Shown here piece after piece: positions 1 to 9,225 of a DNA stretch of 64,000 nt (positions are counted from its first letter, which is position 1; every line of letters begins with the position of its first letter). The notes under the pieces are model-generated. The model did not search any database. It had not been told where the DNA came from and saw only the letters and a program-made list of their open reading frames with translations. Both the position numbers and the translations under genes were made by a program. The stretch covers positions 1 through 64,000 of the forward strand of contig CAYMGQ010000009.1 of NCBI GenBank assembly GCA_964390055.1, read 5' to 3'. Origin of the DNA: CAYMGQ01 sp964390055. GTDB lineage: Bacteria > Bacillota > Clostridia > Peptostreptococcales > Natronincolaceae.

Positions 1-64
1 CAGCTGGGAGCGCGTCTGACTGGCAGTCAGAAGGTCAGGGGTTCGAATCCCCTTATCTCCACCA
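1..64 (+). tRNA. tRNA-Ala (GGC), 5' end cut by window edge
   Basis: The 3' three quarters of a tRNA is visible: part of the D arm, an anticodon stem TCTGA/TCAGA closing the loop CTGGCAG (anticodon GGC, alanine), a T arm AGGGG-TTCGAAT-CCCCT, the 3' acceptor strand TATCTCC, discriminator A and an encoded CCA. About 12 bases at the 5' end lie outside the window. A terminator hairpin follows after about 14 bases, so this is the last gene of its transcript. Confidence 0.93.
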
Positions 65-77
65 AATTTAAAGTATT

Positions 78-121
78 AAAAACAGTAGCCTTCTCCAATA
101 TTGGAGGGGGCTACTGTTTTT
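78..121. terminator. Bidirectional terminator hairpin
   Basis: A 12-bp stem (AAAACAGTAGCC with GGCTACTGTTTT) flanked by A and T tracts. It ends tRNA-Ala on the plus strand and the convergent nuclease-like gene on the minus strand. Confidence 0.85.
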
Positions 122-149
122 ATTTCCTTTATATTGCTAGCATGTAATT

Positions 150-1082
150 TTACCAATATCTTTCCTGTAAGTATTTTATTAAATCATGACATTCTCCATC
201 TGAACTAATGGGTTCAAATAATTCTTTGGGGGTTATTATCTTATATTTATTCTGATCCCTTATCAAGGACCGCCAGTTGTCTTCCATATTTTTATTGCTG
301 GGAAGATATTTCTTATCTAATAATTGCTTATTTTCCCTAGGAATAACATGGATATGAATGTAGTCATCTGCCTTTATAATTTCATCATGACTATGGCTAA
401 TCATCTGTTCAGCCCAAAGAGTTTGCCTCATAAGTTGATAGAAGGGTTCATAATAAAAGCTATTGAGATTCCCTGCCTTTAATTGCTGTGATTTGTTTAT
501 TAGGTCCTTATAGCGTTTCTTCCGTTTTGAGCCCCTTTCTCCCGAGGCCAAATCTTCATTTCCATATAGCTCTGTATATTTCCATTCTATTAAGATAAGT
601 ATTTTCTTCCCATCCTTGTCTTGCCCATAGATCAAAGCATCAATGGATGTACAGTTTCTACCCCGGGTGGAATACTCTTCTCTCAGGTGGTCAACATTAC
701 TAACGGCCTCAAATTGAATATAGGCTGACTTATATTGATCAGTTGGAATCAATAAAATATCAACTATGTCTGAGCAAATGCCCTTTAGCAAAGACAAGAG
801 GAAATTTTTATTTTCCCTTATTGGAAATAGGTGGTTTAAACATGCCACCTGTGAGGAAAGGATATGGTTGGTGAGTTTACCACCCCACCAGAAAATATTG
901 TTCTCTTTAAAATATTTCAAAATATTGTCCCGCATTGGATTATACAGGTTATTATTACTATCTTCTAAGACAAATTCATAGCGTTTATTTCTAAATCTCC
1001 CATTTCCCCTATCATGGTTAAAGGTATGGCCCTTTTCTATAAGTCTTTTAACACGTTCATATTGTGTTTTTTTATAATTCAT
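150..1082 (-). CDS. Putative PD-(D/E)XK restriction-endonuclease-like protein (PGN_0703-like)
   Basis: 310 residues, ATG start preceded by AAGGGGGGAT. The central segment SIDALIYG...ILILIEWKYTE reads as the D...(E)xK core of a PD-(D/E)XK nuclease: Asp near residue 151, then EWK near 170, followed by the basic run SKRKKRYKDLI. This resembles, from memory, the PGN_0703-type family of putative restriction endonucleases. No methyltransferase or other defence gene is adjacent; the neighbours are tRNA-Ala and a housekeeping pseudouridine synthase, so it looks like a lone insert beside a tRNA. Substrate and activity are unknown. Fold assignment is moderately sure; the biological role is open. Confidence 0.6.
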   Translation of the reverse strand: MNYKKTQYERVKRLIEKGHTFNHDRGNGRFRNKRYEFVLEDSNNNLYNPMRDNILKYFKENNIFWWGGKLTNHILSSQVACLNHLFPIRENKNFLLSLLKGICSDIVDILLIPTDQYKSAYIQFEAVSNVDHLREEYSTRGRNCTSIDALIYGQDKDGKKILILIEWKYTELYGNEDLASGERGSKRKKRYKDLINKSQQLKAGNLNSFYYEPFYQLMRQTLWAEQMISHSHDEIIKADDYIHIHVIPRENKQLLDKKYLPSNKNMEDNWRSLIRDQNKYKIITPKELFEPISSDGECHDLIKYLQERYW

Positions 1083-1105
1083 TTGTATATCCCCCCTTGT
1101 TTTAT

Positions 1106-2017
1106 TTATAGTTTTAGGGACTTAGCTAATTCTACTAAGTCCCTCGGCAGTCCTATACTTATTTCCAATGCTTTGCCATATCTAGGTTGATAAAGGCTAA
1201 GATAGTTAGCGTGGAGGGCTTGTCGTCCAAGGAGGTCGGAGGGATTACCGTATAGTGGGTCTCCTATTAGGGGGTGGCCAATATGCTCCATATGTACTCT
1301 TATTTGGTGGGTTCTACCTGTTAATAATTCTACCTCTATCAAAGTGGCCTGCCCATACCTCTCTAGAACCCTAAATTCTGAAAGGGATTCTCTTCCTTTT
1401 TTATTTACTGTCCTCTTAATAGAGTCTCCTGTAGGCCTGTAAATGGGAGCATTTATGGTGCCACACTCCTGCTGGACAATCCCTTCAACAAAGGCAAGGT
1501 ATCTCTTTTTTACCTTGTTTTTTTGCATTTGCATAGATAGGCTGTGGTGAGCATATGGGTTTTTGGCTATTATCAATAGGCCTGAGGTATCCATATCTAG
1601 ACGATTTACAAATCTAATCCTACACCTTTTCCCACTTTTCATCAAATAATGTTGGGCTGCATTGGCTACAGTTCCAACTGGGTGCCCTCTGGTGGGATGG
1701 GTTACCATTCCCGCCTCTTTATCGACTATAATAATATCTACATCTTCATATACGGTATCAAAGGGCAGGTCCTGGGCCTGGAAGTCATTGGCATCTTCCT
1801 GCATTATAAGACTGATTAAGTCCCCCTCCATGAGAATTTGATGATACTTAGCAAAGCTATTATTTATAAAAATTGATTTATCCCTTTTTAATTTGGATAG
1901 TAGTCTGCTTGAAACACCTAATCTCTTCCTCAAAAAGCCTTTTAAATCTATTCCTTCATCTTCCTGCTGGGCCTTATATACAATGGTATCCTCTTTTTGC
2001 ATTTCTTCTATTAGCAT
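1106..2017 (-). CDS. RluA-family 23S rRNA pseudouridine synthase
   Basis: 303 residues from the ATG at 2017, chosen over an upstream TTG at 2050 because AAGGTAGGTGG lies just before it. An N-terminal S4-like RNA-binding segment (residues about 15-75) precedes the RluA catalytic domain; the signature NRLDMDTSGL carries the catalytic Asp. The family converts uridine to pseudouridine in large-subunit rRNA (RluC/RluD type); which positions are modified cannot be told from sequence alone. The C-terminal GRTHQIRVHMEHIGHPLIGD motif is also typical. It lies 23 bases downstream of the nuclease-like gene's start codon and is otherwise monocistronic. Confidence 0.9.
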   Translation of the reverse strand: MLIEEMQKEDTIVYKAQQEDEGIDLKGFLRKRLGVSSRLLSKLKRDKSIFINNSFAKYHQILMEGDLISLIMQEDANDFQAQDLPFDTVYEDVDIIIVDKEAGMVTHPTRGHPVGTVANAAQHYLMKSGKRCRIRFVNRLDMDTSGLLIIAKNPYAHHSLSMQMQKNKVKKRYLAFVEGIVQQECGTINAPIYRPTGDSIKRTVNKKGRESLSEFRVLERYGQATLIEVELLTGRTHQIRVHMEHIGHPLIGDPLYGNPSDLLGRQALHANYLSLYQPRYGKALEISIGLPRDLVELAKSLKL

Positions 2018-2227
2018 CCTGCCACCTACCTTAAAATTATCATTACACAAGCCTTATTATATTTGTAGGACCTTTAATTATCAAGCCATAATTTAAAATA
2101 AGGCTTTTCTTTGAAAATATTTCATAATTAAGTTGGGAATTATTATATTAAGTATTAAAATATAGTATAATGAAAGTCGATAACCACTAGCTGGGATAAA
2201 GCATCTATTAAAAAGGAGATAATTTAA

Positions 2228-3031
2228 ATGTCCTCTAAGCTTATTTATATTTTACATAATGATAATAGTCATTCTGTTGAAACTGCAAGTTATATCAAAA
2301 AACGACTGACAGAGGAAGGATACCATATTCCCAAAGAATTTGACGAGAATGCCGAGCTTATCATTAGTATTGGGGGGGATGGATCATTTCTTGGTACCCT
2401 CCATAGTCTTGGATTACCCAATATACCAATTATAAGCATAAACACTGGTCACTTAGGGTTTTTTAGTGAAATTAAGCCCGATGAAATCGATACTTTTGTA
2501 GACAAGTACATGGCCGGAGATTTTTTTATTGAACAACTAAGTGTAATGCAGGCAACCATATGCACCAAGGATAACTGCGTAGGGGCAAAGGCTATCAATG
2601 AAATTGTAATTAAGGGTAACAAGTCTAGAACGGTACATTTGAATATTTATGTTAATAACACCCTAATTCAAAACTTTAGTGGGGATGGCATCCTAGTAGC
2701 AACATCTTCTGGCAGTACGGCCTATAATTATTCTGCAGGGGGTAGCATTGTAGACCCAAGTCTTGATGTACTTCAAGTCACACCCCTATCTCCTATTAAT
2801 ACAAATGCCTACCGTTCCTTTACATCTAGTGTGATATTCCCTTCAAATACTGTTATTAAGGTAAAACCTGAGTATAGGTTTGAAAATTCCATCATTATTG
2901 TTAGTGATGGAAATGAATATAGGTTTGCAGATATTGAAGAGGTTAGCCTGGAGTATTCACCCCTAAAAATAAGGATGTTACGGCTAAGAGACTTCAATTT
3001 TTGGAATAGGGTTATTGATAAGTTTTTATAA
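2228..3031 (+). CDS. nadK: NAD kinase
   Basis: 267 residues, ATG with AAAAGGAGAT upstream. Phosphorylates NAD to NADP in the cytoplasm. The catalytic GGDG motif is at residues 49-52, followed by the NE motif in AINEIVIKG and the nucleotide-binding glycine-rich stretch SSGSTAYNYSAGG. Length is normal for the family. A TATAAT at 2166-2171 may be its -10 element, although no good -35 sits 17 bases upstream. It is transcribed divergently from the RluA gene and converges on the symporter gene. Confidence 0.93.
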   Translation: MSSKLIYILHNDNSHSVETASYIKKRLTEEGYHIPKEFDENAELIISIGGDGSFLGTLHSLGLPNIPIISINTGHLGFFSEIKPDEIDTFVDKYMAGDFFIEQLSVMQATICTKDNCVGAKAINEIVIKGNKSRTVHLNIYVNNTLIQNFSGDGILVATSSGSTAYNYSAGGSIVDPSLDVLQVTPLSPINTNAYRSFTSSVIFPSNTVIKVKPEYRFENSIIIVSDGNEYRFADIEEVSLEYSPLKIRMLRLRDFNFWNRVIDKFL

Positions 3032-3052
3032 TGCTTTCCTATTTATAAAAAA

Positions 3053-3091
3053 ATAAGCTGGCTAGTCAAAATTAATTCCTAGCCAGCTTAT
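3053..3091 (-). terminator. Terminator of the symporter gene
   Basis: A 13-bp stem (ATAAGCTGGCTAG with CTAGCCAGCTTAT); the T run lies on the minus-strand side (ATTTTTTTATAAAT). The hairpin covers the last codons and stop codon of the symporter gene and also faces the end of nadK. Confidence 0.75.
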
Positions 3092-4217
3092 CTACAATCA
3101 TTGCTATGGCACCATCCCCTGTTACATTAGTTGCTGTGCCAAAGCTATCCTGCGCTATATATAGGGCCATCATTAGTGCTAGTTGCCCATCACTAAAGCC
3201 CAACATGGTCTCTAGCAAGCCCAATGCTGCCACCACAGCCCCTCCTGGTACCCCCGGAGCCGCAATCATTGTAACCCCTAACATAAGGATAAAGGGAAAT
3301 ATAGTTATAAAGTTGGGAACTGTTCCTGATATAGCCATGACTGCTATTGAACAAACTGTCAATGTTATAGTACTACCTGCTAGGTGAATAGTTGCACATA
3401 GGGGTATTACAAATTCAGCCACCTCATGGCTGACTTGATTTTTTTTGGTGCTTTCCACAGTTACAGGTATTGTTGCCGCTGAAGATTGGGTCCCTATGGC
3501 TGTAAAATAGGCTGGCAGCATGTTTTTAATGGCCTTAAAGGGGCTTCGATTTGTTAAACTAGAGGCCAGCAAAAATTGCAGTATAATGTAAATAATATGC
3601 AAACCAATAACTAAGACAAAGACCCTGCCAAAAACCGCAAAGGTTTCAATAACCCCACCGGTATAAGCCATCTCTGCAAAAATCCCCGCTATATGTAGGG
3701 GTAATAGGGGAATAATAATATAACTAATTGTTTTCTCTATAATTTTTTGAAACTCTTGCATAAAATGTAGCATTGTACCTTCTTCCCCTAAACTAGCCAT
3801 TCCTAGTCCTAGTAGAAAGGCTGTTACCAAGGCCGTCATTACCCCCATTAGTGGTGGTATTTCTATTTCAAAATATCCTGCAATTGCTAGAGCCTCCTGG
3901 CCGGCCTGTCCACCTGAAATAAAGCCTGGTAGGATAGTAATGGCCACAAAGAAGGCCAAAATTCCCGCTATTATGGTGGATACATAGGCTATAAGGGTGG
4001 TTATTCCTAATAATCTTCCAGCCTTGCCCCCTAACTCCGCAATACCAGGGGCAACAAAGGCTATTATTAGCAGTGGCACGATATAATTTAAAAAGTTTCC
4101 AAATACCCCACTAAAAGTCAGTAGGATTCTGGTTAAAAAACTTATTTTTGCAATCCCAATAAGAAGACCTACAATTATACCTATTATTAGTTTAGGCAAT
4201 AAACCAAATCTTTTCAC
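3072..4217 (-). CDS. Dicarboxylate/amino acid:cation symporter (DAACS/SDF family)
   Basis: 381 residues, strongly hydrophobic with roughly eight membrane segments. The serine-rich hairpin GTQSSAATIP and the motif DSFGTATNVTGDGA near the C-terminus match the two re-entrant-loop signatures of glutamate/aspartate/serine symporters, which use Na+ or H+ gradients. The second motif lacks the usual Arg of the dicarboxylate carriers (RTxxNVxGD), so the substrate may be a neutral amino acid rather than glutamate or C4-dicarboxylate; that is inference. Monocistronic, with its own terminator. Confidence 0.85.
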   Translation of the reverse strand: MKRFGLLPKLIIGIIVGLLIGIAKISFLTRILLTFSGVFGNFLNYIVPLLIIAFVAPGIAELGGKAGRLLGITTLIAYVSTIIAGILAFFVAITILPGFISGGQAGQEALAIAGYFEIEIPPLMGVMTALVTAFLLGLGMASLGEEGTMLHFMQEFQKIIEKTISYIIIPLLPLHIAGIFAEMAYTGGVIETFAVFGRVFVLVIGLHIIYIILQFLLASSLTNRSPFKAIKNMLPAYFTAIGTQSSAATIPVTVESTKKNQVSHEVAEFVIPLCATIHLAGSTITLTVCSIAVMAISGTVPNFITIFPFILMLGVTMIAAPGVPGGAVVAALGLLETMLGFSDGQLALMMALYIAQDSFGTATNVTGDGAIAMIVDKLARN

Positions 4218-4363
4218 AAAATCAACCCTCCTAGACTATTTGTAATTCTTATATTGTTTTCTCTTTTGCCTCTTTGAATGTCCCTTAATAGCTTGATAGG
4301 GAGGAAATAATAATAAATATTACTAAATAATAGATTATCTGCAAATAAATGTTCTTTATGCTC

Positions 4364-4391
4364 TTGATATTAATCATTTTAGCTGTATAAT
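4364..4391 (+). promoter_or_regulatory. Sigma-A-type promoter for the hydrogenase-like gene
   Basis: TTGATA at 4364-4369, a 16-base spacer, then TATAAT at 4386-4391, about 70 bases before the start codon. It lies in the 243-base gap between the divergent symporter and hydrogenase-like genes. Confidence 0.55.
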
Positions 4392-4460
4392 ATTGATATA
4401 ATAGAATAATTAATGGAATTTTATATAAACAATATTATTATATCCCTAGGAGGAATTGTT

Positions 4461-5735
4461 ATGCGTTCCCTCATCCAGATGATATCTCTAGACCCTTCAA
4501 AATGCTCGGGATGCACTAATTGTATTAAACGTTGCCCAAGTTCTGCTATTCGTGTAAAGGATGGCAAGGCCAAAATTATAGAGAGTAGATGTATTAATTG
4601 TGGTGCCTGTATGACCATATGTCCTTCTAATGCCTTTTTTGGGGTTACCCATGATTTAGACTATATTTTTGATTTTCCCCATAGGGTTGCACTAGTTGAC
4701 CCTGTCCTATATAGTCAGTTCAATACAATTTTTGGGCCCTCCCAAATTAATGATTGTATATATCAATTGGGCTTTAACGACATCTATGAAATTACAAAGG
4801 CAACCAATCACATAAGCAAGTTTACCCAAAAATATATCTTGCAAGCTAAAAAATTGCCTATTATATCTTCTTCCTGTCCAGCAATATTAAGGCTAATCCA
4901 ACTTCGATTCCATAATCTGATAGACCATATAATACCCATTGATTCGCCTGTTGAGATAGCAGCCTATATGGCCAGAAGTATGGCTATGAGTAAGTATAAT
5001 CTAGCCCATAATGATATAGGTATATTTTATATATCTCCATGTACTGCCCGTATTTCTAGTTTTAAAAAACCTATTGGGACCAAGAAGACCCATGTGGATG
5101 GTGCCCTCTCAATGAAATCAATCTTTTTAAAAATTAGTAAAATAATCGGCAATTCAACAGGTGAGAATAATAATTATTCGACTCATAGGGGATTTGAATG
5201 GGCCAGGGTTGAGGGACAAAGTAAGGCCTTAAATATTAAAGAATACCTTGCAGTTGATGGTATCGATAATGTAATAGATGTGTTGGAAGAGATCGAGAAT
5301 AATAAGATTACAAAGTTACTTTTTCTTGAATGTCAGGCCTGTACCAATGGATGTATTGGTGGCAACCTGACTGTTGAAAATTCCTTCGTGGCCAAAAACC
5401 GTATTAGGCAGTTAAATGAAACTTATAGTAAATCCTATACTGATGATTTGGACTTTCCCTCTGATGAGTTTGTTTTTACTGAAACGATTAACCCTCTCTA
5501 TTCGGCAAAACTAGATGCAGACTTGTCAAGAGCTATAGAAAAACTTATAGCAATAGAAAAGATACTAAAGGACCTACCCCAAATAGACTGTGGGGCCTGT
5601 GGTTCACCCTCATGCCGGGCCCTGGCAGAGGATATTATTTTAGGATATGCTAAGGAAGAGGATTGTATGGTTAACATTAAAAAAATTTACTATGATAGTC
5701 TTATAAATAATGCAAAAAATAAGGATAAGGGTTAG
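4461..5735 (+). CDS. [FeFe]-hydrogenase-like iron-sulfur protein (non-canonical, possibly sensory)
   Basis: 424 residues from the ATG at 4461, which has AGGAGG at 4448-4453; a longer in-frame start at 4413 has no ribosome site. Order: two [4Fe-4S] motifs (CSGCTNCIKRCP, CINCGACMTICP), the hydrogenase H-cluster domain, then a C-terminal Fe-S motif CGACGSPSC...C like that of PF04060. The H-cluster ligands are kept: SSSCPA, SPCTAR and CQACTNGC. However, the first Cys of the usual TSCCP, the proton-relay residue in catalytic enzymes, is Ser here. That pattern is typical of putative sensory or electron-transfer hydrogenase relatives rather than bulk H2 producers. It stands alone with its own promoter and terminator. 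Confidence 0.82.
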   Translation: MRSLIQMISLDPSKCSGCTNCIKRCPSSAIRVKDGKAKIIESRCINCGACMTICPSNAFFGVTHDLDYIFDFPHRVALVDPVLYSQFNTIFGPSQINDCIYQLGFNDIYEITKATNHISKFTQKYILQAKKLPIISSSCPAILRLIQLRFHNLIDHIIPIDSPVEIAAYMARSMAMSKYNLAHNDIGIFYISPCTARISSFKKPIGTKKTHVDGALSMKSIFLKISKIIGNSTGENNNYSTHRGFEWARVEGQSKALNIKEYLAVDGIDNVIDVLEEIENNKITKLLFLECQACTNGCIGGNLTVENSFVAKNRIRQLNETYSKSYTDDLDFPSDEFVFTETINPLYSAKLDADLSRAIEKLIAIEKILKDLPQIDCGACGSPSCRALAEDIILGYAKEEDCMVNIKKIYYDSLINNAKNKDKG

Positions 5736-5763
5736 TAAATATATTTTACTAACCCTTATCTAT
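5724..5763. terminator. Bidirectional terminator
   Basis: A 16-bp perfect stem (GATAAGGGTTAGTAAA with TTTACTAACCCTTATC) overlaps the end of the hydrogenase-like gene and faces the convergent LTA synthase gene. Confidence 0.85.
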
Positions 5764-5782
5764 TTTAAATAAACCTCTAAAT

Positions 5783-7648
5783 CTATTCCATTTCCAATAT
5801 ATAGCTTAATCCTTCTTTTTGAACTATTGGAATTAAATCATTATGCAAGATATATTCGGATAAGTTTATTTCAGCTAGGGCCCTTTCATAGCCCTCCCGG
5901 CACTCTTCTATATCAATAGCTTCCCTGGTTAATAGATTCCAAGCTCTACTATTTTCAAAAACTCCGTCATTGGACATAATAAATATCTTATCATTATCAA
6001 TAAAGGAGCCCTTGGTTAGGTGCACTTGTTTTGCCACAAAGCCATCCTTAGTATTGAGCAAGTCCTGCCCCAAAACTTTATTTGCCTCTAGGTCTACACC
6101 TAGTATATTAGCCATTGTCGGGAAAAAATCAATTTGCCCTCCTGCTGTTATGACCCTCTTCTTGAGTCCACTATCTGGGATATGCACTATAAAGGGTATT
6201 TTAAACATTTCATCTTCCTCATAGGGCTTACCCAGAAAGGAGGTCAGTAATTCGTTTGTTTCTTCATCCCTCATATCTAGACCCTCATGGTCCCCATAAA
6301 TAACAATAATAGAATTGTCATAGAGGTCCTCTTCCTTCAATAAATCTATGAAGTTTCCAATTTCCCTGTCTAAATAATGTATTGTTTGTAAATAATCCTC
6401 TAGTATTGTGTCCCGATAATCATCCTGAATCCCTATCTCCCTATATTTATGATCTATTTCAAAGGGATGGTGGGAGGTTAGGGTGATAAAAAATGAGTAG
6501 AATGGTTGGGGTATCCTCTTGAGAAAGTCAATTGATTGCTCAAATAATGACCCATCGCTTAGGCCTATACCTATCATTTCCTCGCCTTCCAATTGTTCAA
6601 GGCTTACATATTTATCAATGCCCTGGGATGGATAGATATTTTCCCTATTCCAAAAATCTCCCTGGTTACCATGAAATGCAATGGTGCTATAGCCTTGATC
6701 CTTTAATAACATTGGTAAGGTATAAAACTTATTATCCTCAAAGGCCTTGTAACTGAAGGTTTTTAGGGATGGATAAAAACTATTATGGGATATAAATTCC
6801 GCATCAGAAGTGTTCCCCCAACCCACCTGTTCGTAATATTGACTAAAATATATACTGTCCTTGTCTATTAACTGATTTAATACTGGTGTAATACTTTGAC
6901 CATTAATTTTTTTGTTTATAACAAAGTTTTGTAAAGATTCAGCTTGGATTACAATTACATTCCTATCCTTGGCTATCCCAAAACCTTTGTTATTATCTTC
7001 TTCCTTGTCCAAGATTTCCATAATAGCTTCAACCCTATCTATATCTAGTGGATTCTTTGCAAAGAAGTTTATCAGGTCATAGGCATGATAGTTTATGGCC
7101 CCTAGATTATAGGGGGTAAAAATTCCCTCAGTATCTATATTGGTTTTATAGGTTAATAGTGATGAAAATATAATTATCGCTATTAGGAAAAAGGGTAGAA
7201 CTTTTTTGCCCTTTAAGCTTATATACACTGGGGATAGCTTTTTCTTTTTACTAAATATCCATAGGATTAAAATATCTAGGAAAAACAAACAATAGCCTGG
7301 CCTTATTAAAGAAATAACACTACTAGAAACTGGTCCTAACTGTCCCAATTGATATATACCATGAATTGGAGTCAGGGTAAAGAAGTGACTATGATACATA
7401 CTGTCTATAAAAAATATACCCGATATTAAGATATTGACTAGCAATAAAGTTTTTTTAATATCCCTCTCCCGGCACATGAAGATAATACACAATAGGGCCA
7501 CTATTGTTATAATATTATTTAAACTTACAAGAAAATAATTGTCACCTAATTCCATCATCCTGTGCATAACAAATATTTTTATAAAAATCCCTACACTATA
7601 TAAACATATGGTATAAATCTGGTCCTTAGATAAAAATTTTATTCTCAT
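5783..7648 (-). CDS. Lipoteichoic acid synthase family membrane sulfatase
   Basis: 621 residues, ATG after GGGGGGCTATAG. Five N-terminal membrane segments (to about residue 190) are followed by an extracellular alkaline-phosphatase-fold domain. Mn-binding and catalytic motifs are visible: Glu in VIQAESLQNF, nucleophile Thr in GNTSDAEF, and Asp-His in IYGDHEG. The family polymerises glycerol phosphate from phosphatidylglycerol onto a glycolipid on the outer face of the membrane. Length fits LtaS/YfnI/YqgS. Which member it is, and whether it makes LTA or only primes it, cannot be decided. Monocistronic. Confidence 0.9.
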   Translation of the reverse strand: MRIKFLSKDQIYTICLYSVGIFIKIFVMHRMMELGDNYFLVSLNNIITIVALLCIIFMCRERDIKKTLLLVNILISGIFFIDSMYHSHFFTLTPIHGIYQLGQLGPVSSSVISLIRPGYCLFFLDILILWIFSKKKKLSPVYISLKGKKVLPFFLIAIIIFSSLLTYKTNIDTEGIFTPYNLGAINYHAYDLINFFAKNPLDIDRVEAIMEILDKEEDNNKGFGIAKDRNVIVIQAESLQNFVINKKINGQSITPVLNQLIDKDSIYFSQYYEQVGWGNTSDAEFISHNSFYPSLKTFSYKAFEDNKFYTLPMLLKDQGYSTIAFHGNQGDFWNRENIYPSQGIDKYVSLEQLEGEEMIGIGLSDGSLFEQSIDFLKRIPQPFYSFFITLTSHHPFEIDHKYREIGIQDDYRDTILEDYLQTIHYLDREIGNFIDLLKEEDLYDNSIIVIYGDHEGLDMRDEETNELLTSFLGKPYEEDEMFKIPFIVHIPDSGLKKRVITAGGQIDFFPTMANILGVDLEANKVLGQDLLNTKDGFVAKQVHLTKGSFIDNDKIFIMSNDGVFENSRAWNLLTREAIDIEECREGYERALAEINLSEYILHNDLIPIVQKEGLSYILEME

Positions 7649-7707
7649 CTATAGCCCCCCATTTATTAAAAACCTTGTAAAGGTTACCACAATTTTAAAT
7701 ATATATT

Positions 7708-7746
7708 AAAAAAAGAAGATAGTTAATATTAACTATCTTCTTTTTT
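7708..7746. terminator. Terminator after tRNA-Val
   Basis: A long perfect palindrome (AAAAAAGAAGATAGTTAAT and its complement) with A and T tracts on both sides. On the minus strand it lies 12 bases after the CCA end of tRNA-Val. Confidence 0.8.
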
Positions 7747-7757
7747 AACACTTCCCT

Positions 7758-7833
7758 TGGTGGGCAATAAGGGACTCGAACCCCTGACTTCCTCCACGTC
7801 AAGGAGACACTCTACCAGCTGAGTTAATTGCCC
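7758..7833 (-). tRNA. tRNA-Val (GAC)
   Basis: A complete 76-nt cloverleaf on the minus strand: acceptor GGGCAAT/ATTGCCC, D arm ACTC/GAGT, anticodon stem TCTCC/GGAGG closing the loop TTGACGT (anticodon GAC, valine), T arm AGGGG-TTCGAGT-CCCTT, discriminator A and an encoded CCA. It is single, not in a cluster. Confidence 0.95.
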
Positions 7834-7903
7834 TCGTCATAATAATTATAGCATAATATATAATGGCTTTGCAACTCTTATTATATTCTTAATATCTATA
7901 AAA

Positions 7904-7929
7904 AGTTTATGGGGGGAATTCCTCCCCCC
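7904..7929 (-). terminator. Terminator of the lysine operon
   Basis: Stem GGGGGGA/TCCCCCC with loop ATTCC, followed on the minus strand by AAACTTTTTAT. It lies 35 bases after the lysC stop codon and ends the asd-dapA-dapB-lysC transcript. Confidence 0.75.
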
Positions 7930-7963
7930 AATAAATTGCTTATTTTCTACTTTATTCTAGTAT

Positions 7964-9199
7964 TTAACTATAATTTCCCGACTCTTCCTCTGTTAATCCA
8001 AAGGCCCTACCTATTAGGTCAATAGCCTCTAATTCGTCTCTTTGGTCCACAATCCATGTTATTTTTATCTCTGAAGTTGTTACCATTTTTATTTGAATAT
8101 TATTATTAGCCATTTCTTCAAATACTCGGGCAGCAACTCCTGAGTGAGATCTCATACCAAGACCCACAACTGATATCTTAGCAATATCTGTATTGACTTC
8201 CCATTGCACTGCTGCGTCTTCTTCCTTCCATTTGTCTACAATTTCTTCAGCAACATGTAAATCACTTTTGGGTATGGTAAAACTTACATTCATCCGCCTA
8301 TCCTCTGTCAACATTTGAGAAATCATGTCAACATTTATACCTTCTTGTCCCAACTCCCCAAACAGCCTGTATAAACTACTAGAAGTGGAAGGTAGATTTA
8401 GCAGGGTAACCTGTATATCCTCAAGGCTGGATGCCATCCCAGTTATTAAAGTTTCTTCCATTGATATGTCTCCCCCATTTGTTATAATTGTACCCTTCTT
8501 ACCTGAAAATGTAGAGGCAAGGTAAATTGGCACATTAAATTTGTGGGCTAGCTCCACAGCCCTATAATGTAAAACCCCAGCCCCTAGGCTAGCCATCTCC
8601 ATCATTTCCTCATAGTTTATTTTCTCTATTTTTCTAGCCTTTTTAAGTTTTCTAGGATCCATGGTATAGATGCCATCAACATCCGTATATATCTCACAGC
8701 TAGCTCCTAATTTGGCAGCAAGAGCTATGGCAGAGGTATCACTCCCGCCACGACCTAGGGTAGTAATTTCATTATCCTCTGTTATCCCTTGGAAGCCAGC
8801 AACCACAGCAATCTTGCCCTCCCGCAAAACCCTTTCTAACCTGGAGGTTTCTATATCCTTTATCCTAGCTTTTTGATGGATACCAGTAGTTTTAATATTT
8901 AATTGGGCCCCAGTAAAGGAGACCGCCGAATATCCTTTGGCATTAAGGGCCATGGATAGTAGGGCAATGGATATCTGTTCTCCTACAGTAAGCAGCATAT
9001 CCATCTCCCTTGGCACAGGGTTATCTGTTACATCCCTCGCCAGTGCTATTAGTTGATCAGTAGTCTTACCCATAGCCGACACTATTACTACTACATTATA
9101 CCCCTTTTCCTTTTTCCTTATAATTTTGTTTGCTACTTCTTTAATTTTGTCCGTGGTAGCAACGGACGAACCACCGTATTTTTGCACTACTGTTTTCAT
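7964..9199 (-). CDS. lysC: Aspartate kinase
   Basis: 411 residues, ATG with GGGGGCG upstream. Phosphorylates aspartate, the first step to lysine, diaminopimelate, threonine and methionine. The kinase domain begins with VVQKYGGSSV and spans about residues 1-230; the rest is the paired ACT regulatory region (from about residue 260) expected of the single-function, lysine-inhibited class, and there is no fused homoserine dehydrogenase. It is the last gene of the riboswitch-controlled operon, 26 bases after dapB. Having only diaminopimelate/lysine genes alongside suggests this isozyme serves that branch. Confidence 0.93.
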   Translation of the reverse strand: MKTVVQKYGGSSVATTDKIKEVANKIIRKKEKGYNVVVIVSAMGKTTDQLIALARDVTDNPVPREMDMLLTVGEQISIALLSMALNAKGYSAVSFTGAQLNIKTTGIHQKARIKDIETSRLERVLREGKIAVVAGFQGITEDNEITTLGRGGSDTSAIALAAKLGASCEIYTDVDGIYTMDPRKLKKARKIEKINYEEMMEMASLGAGVLHYRAVELAHKFNVPIYLASTFSGKKGTIITNGGDISMEETLITGMASSLEDIQVTLLNLPSTSSSLYRLFGELGQEGINVDMISQMLTEDRRMNVSFTIPKSDLHVAEEIVDKWKEEDAAVQWEVNTDIAKISVVGLGMRSHSGVAARVFEEMANNNIQIKMVTTSEIKITWIVDQRDELEAIDLIGRAFGLTEEESGNYS

Positions 9200-9225
9200 T
9201 TATTGTTACGCCCCCATAAAATTGC

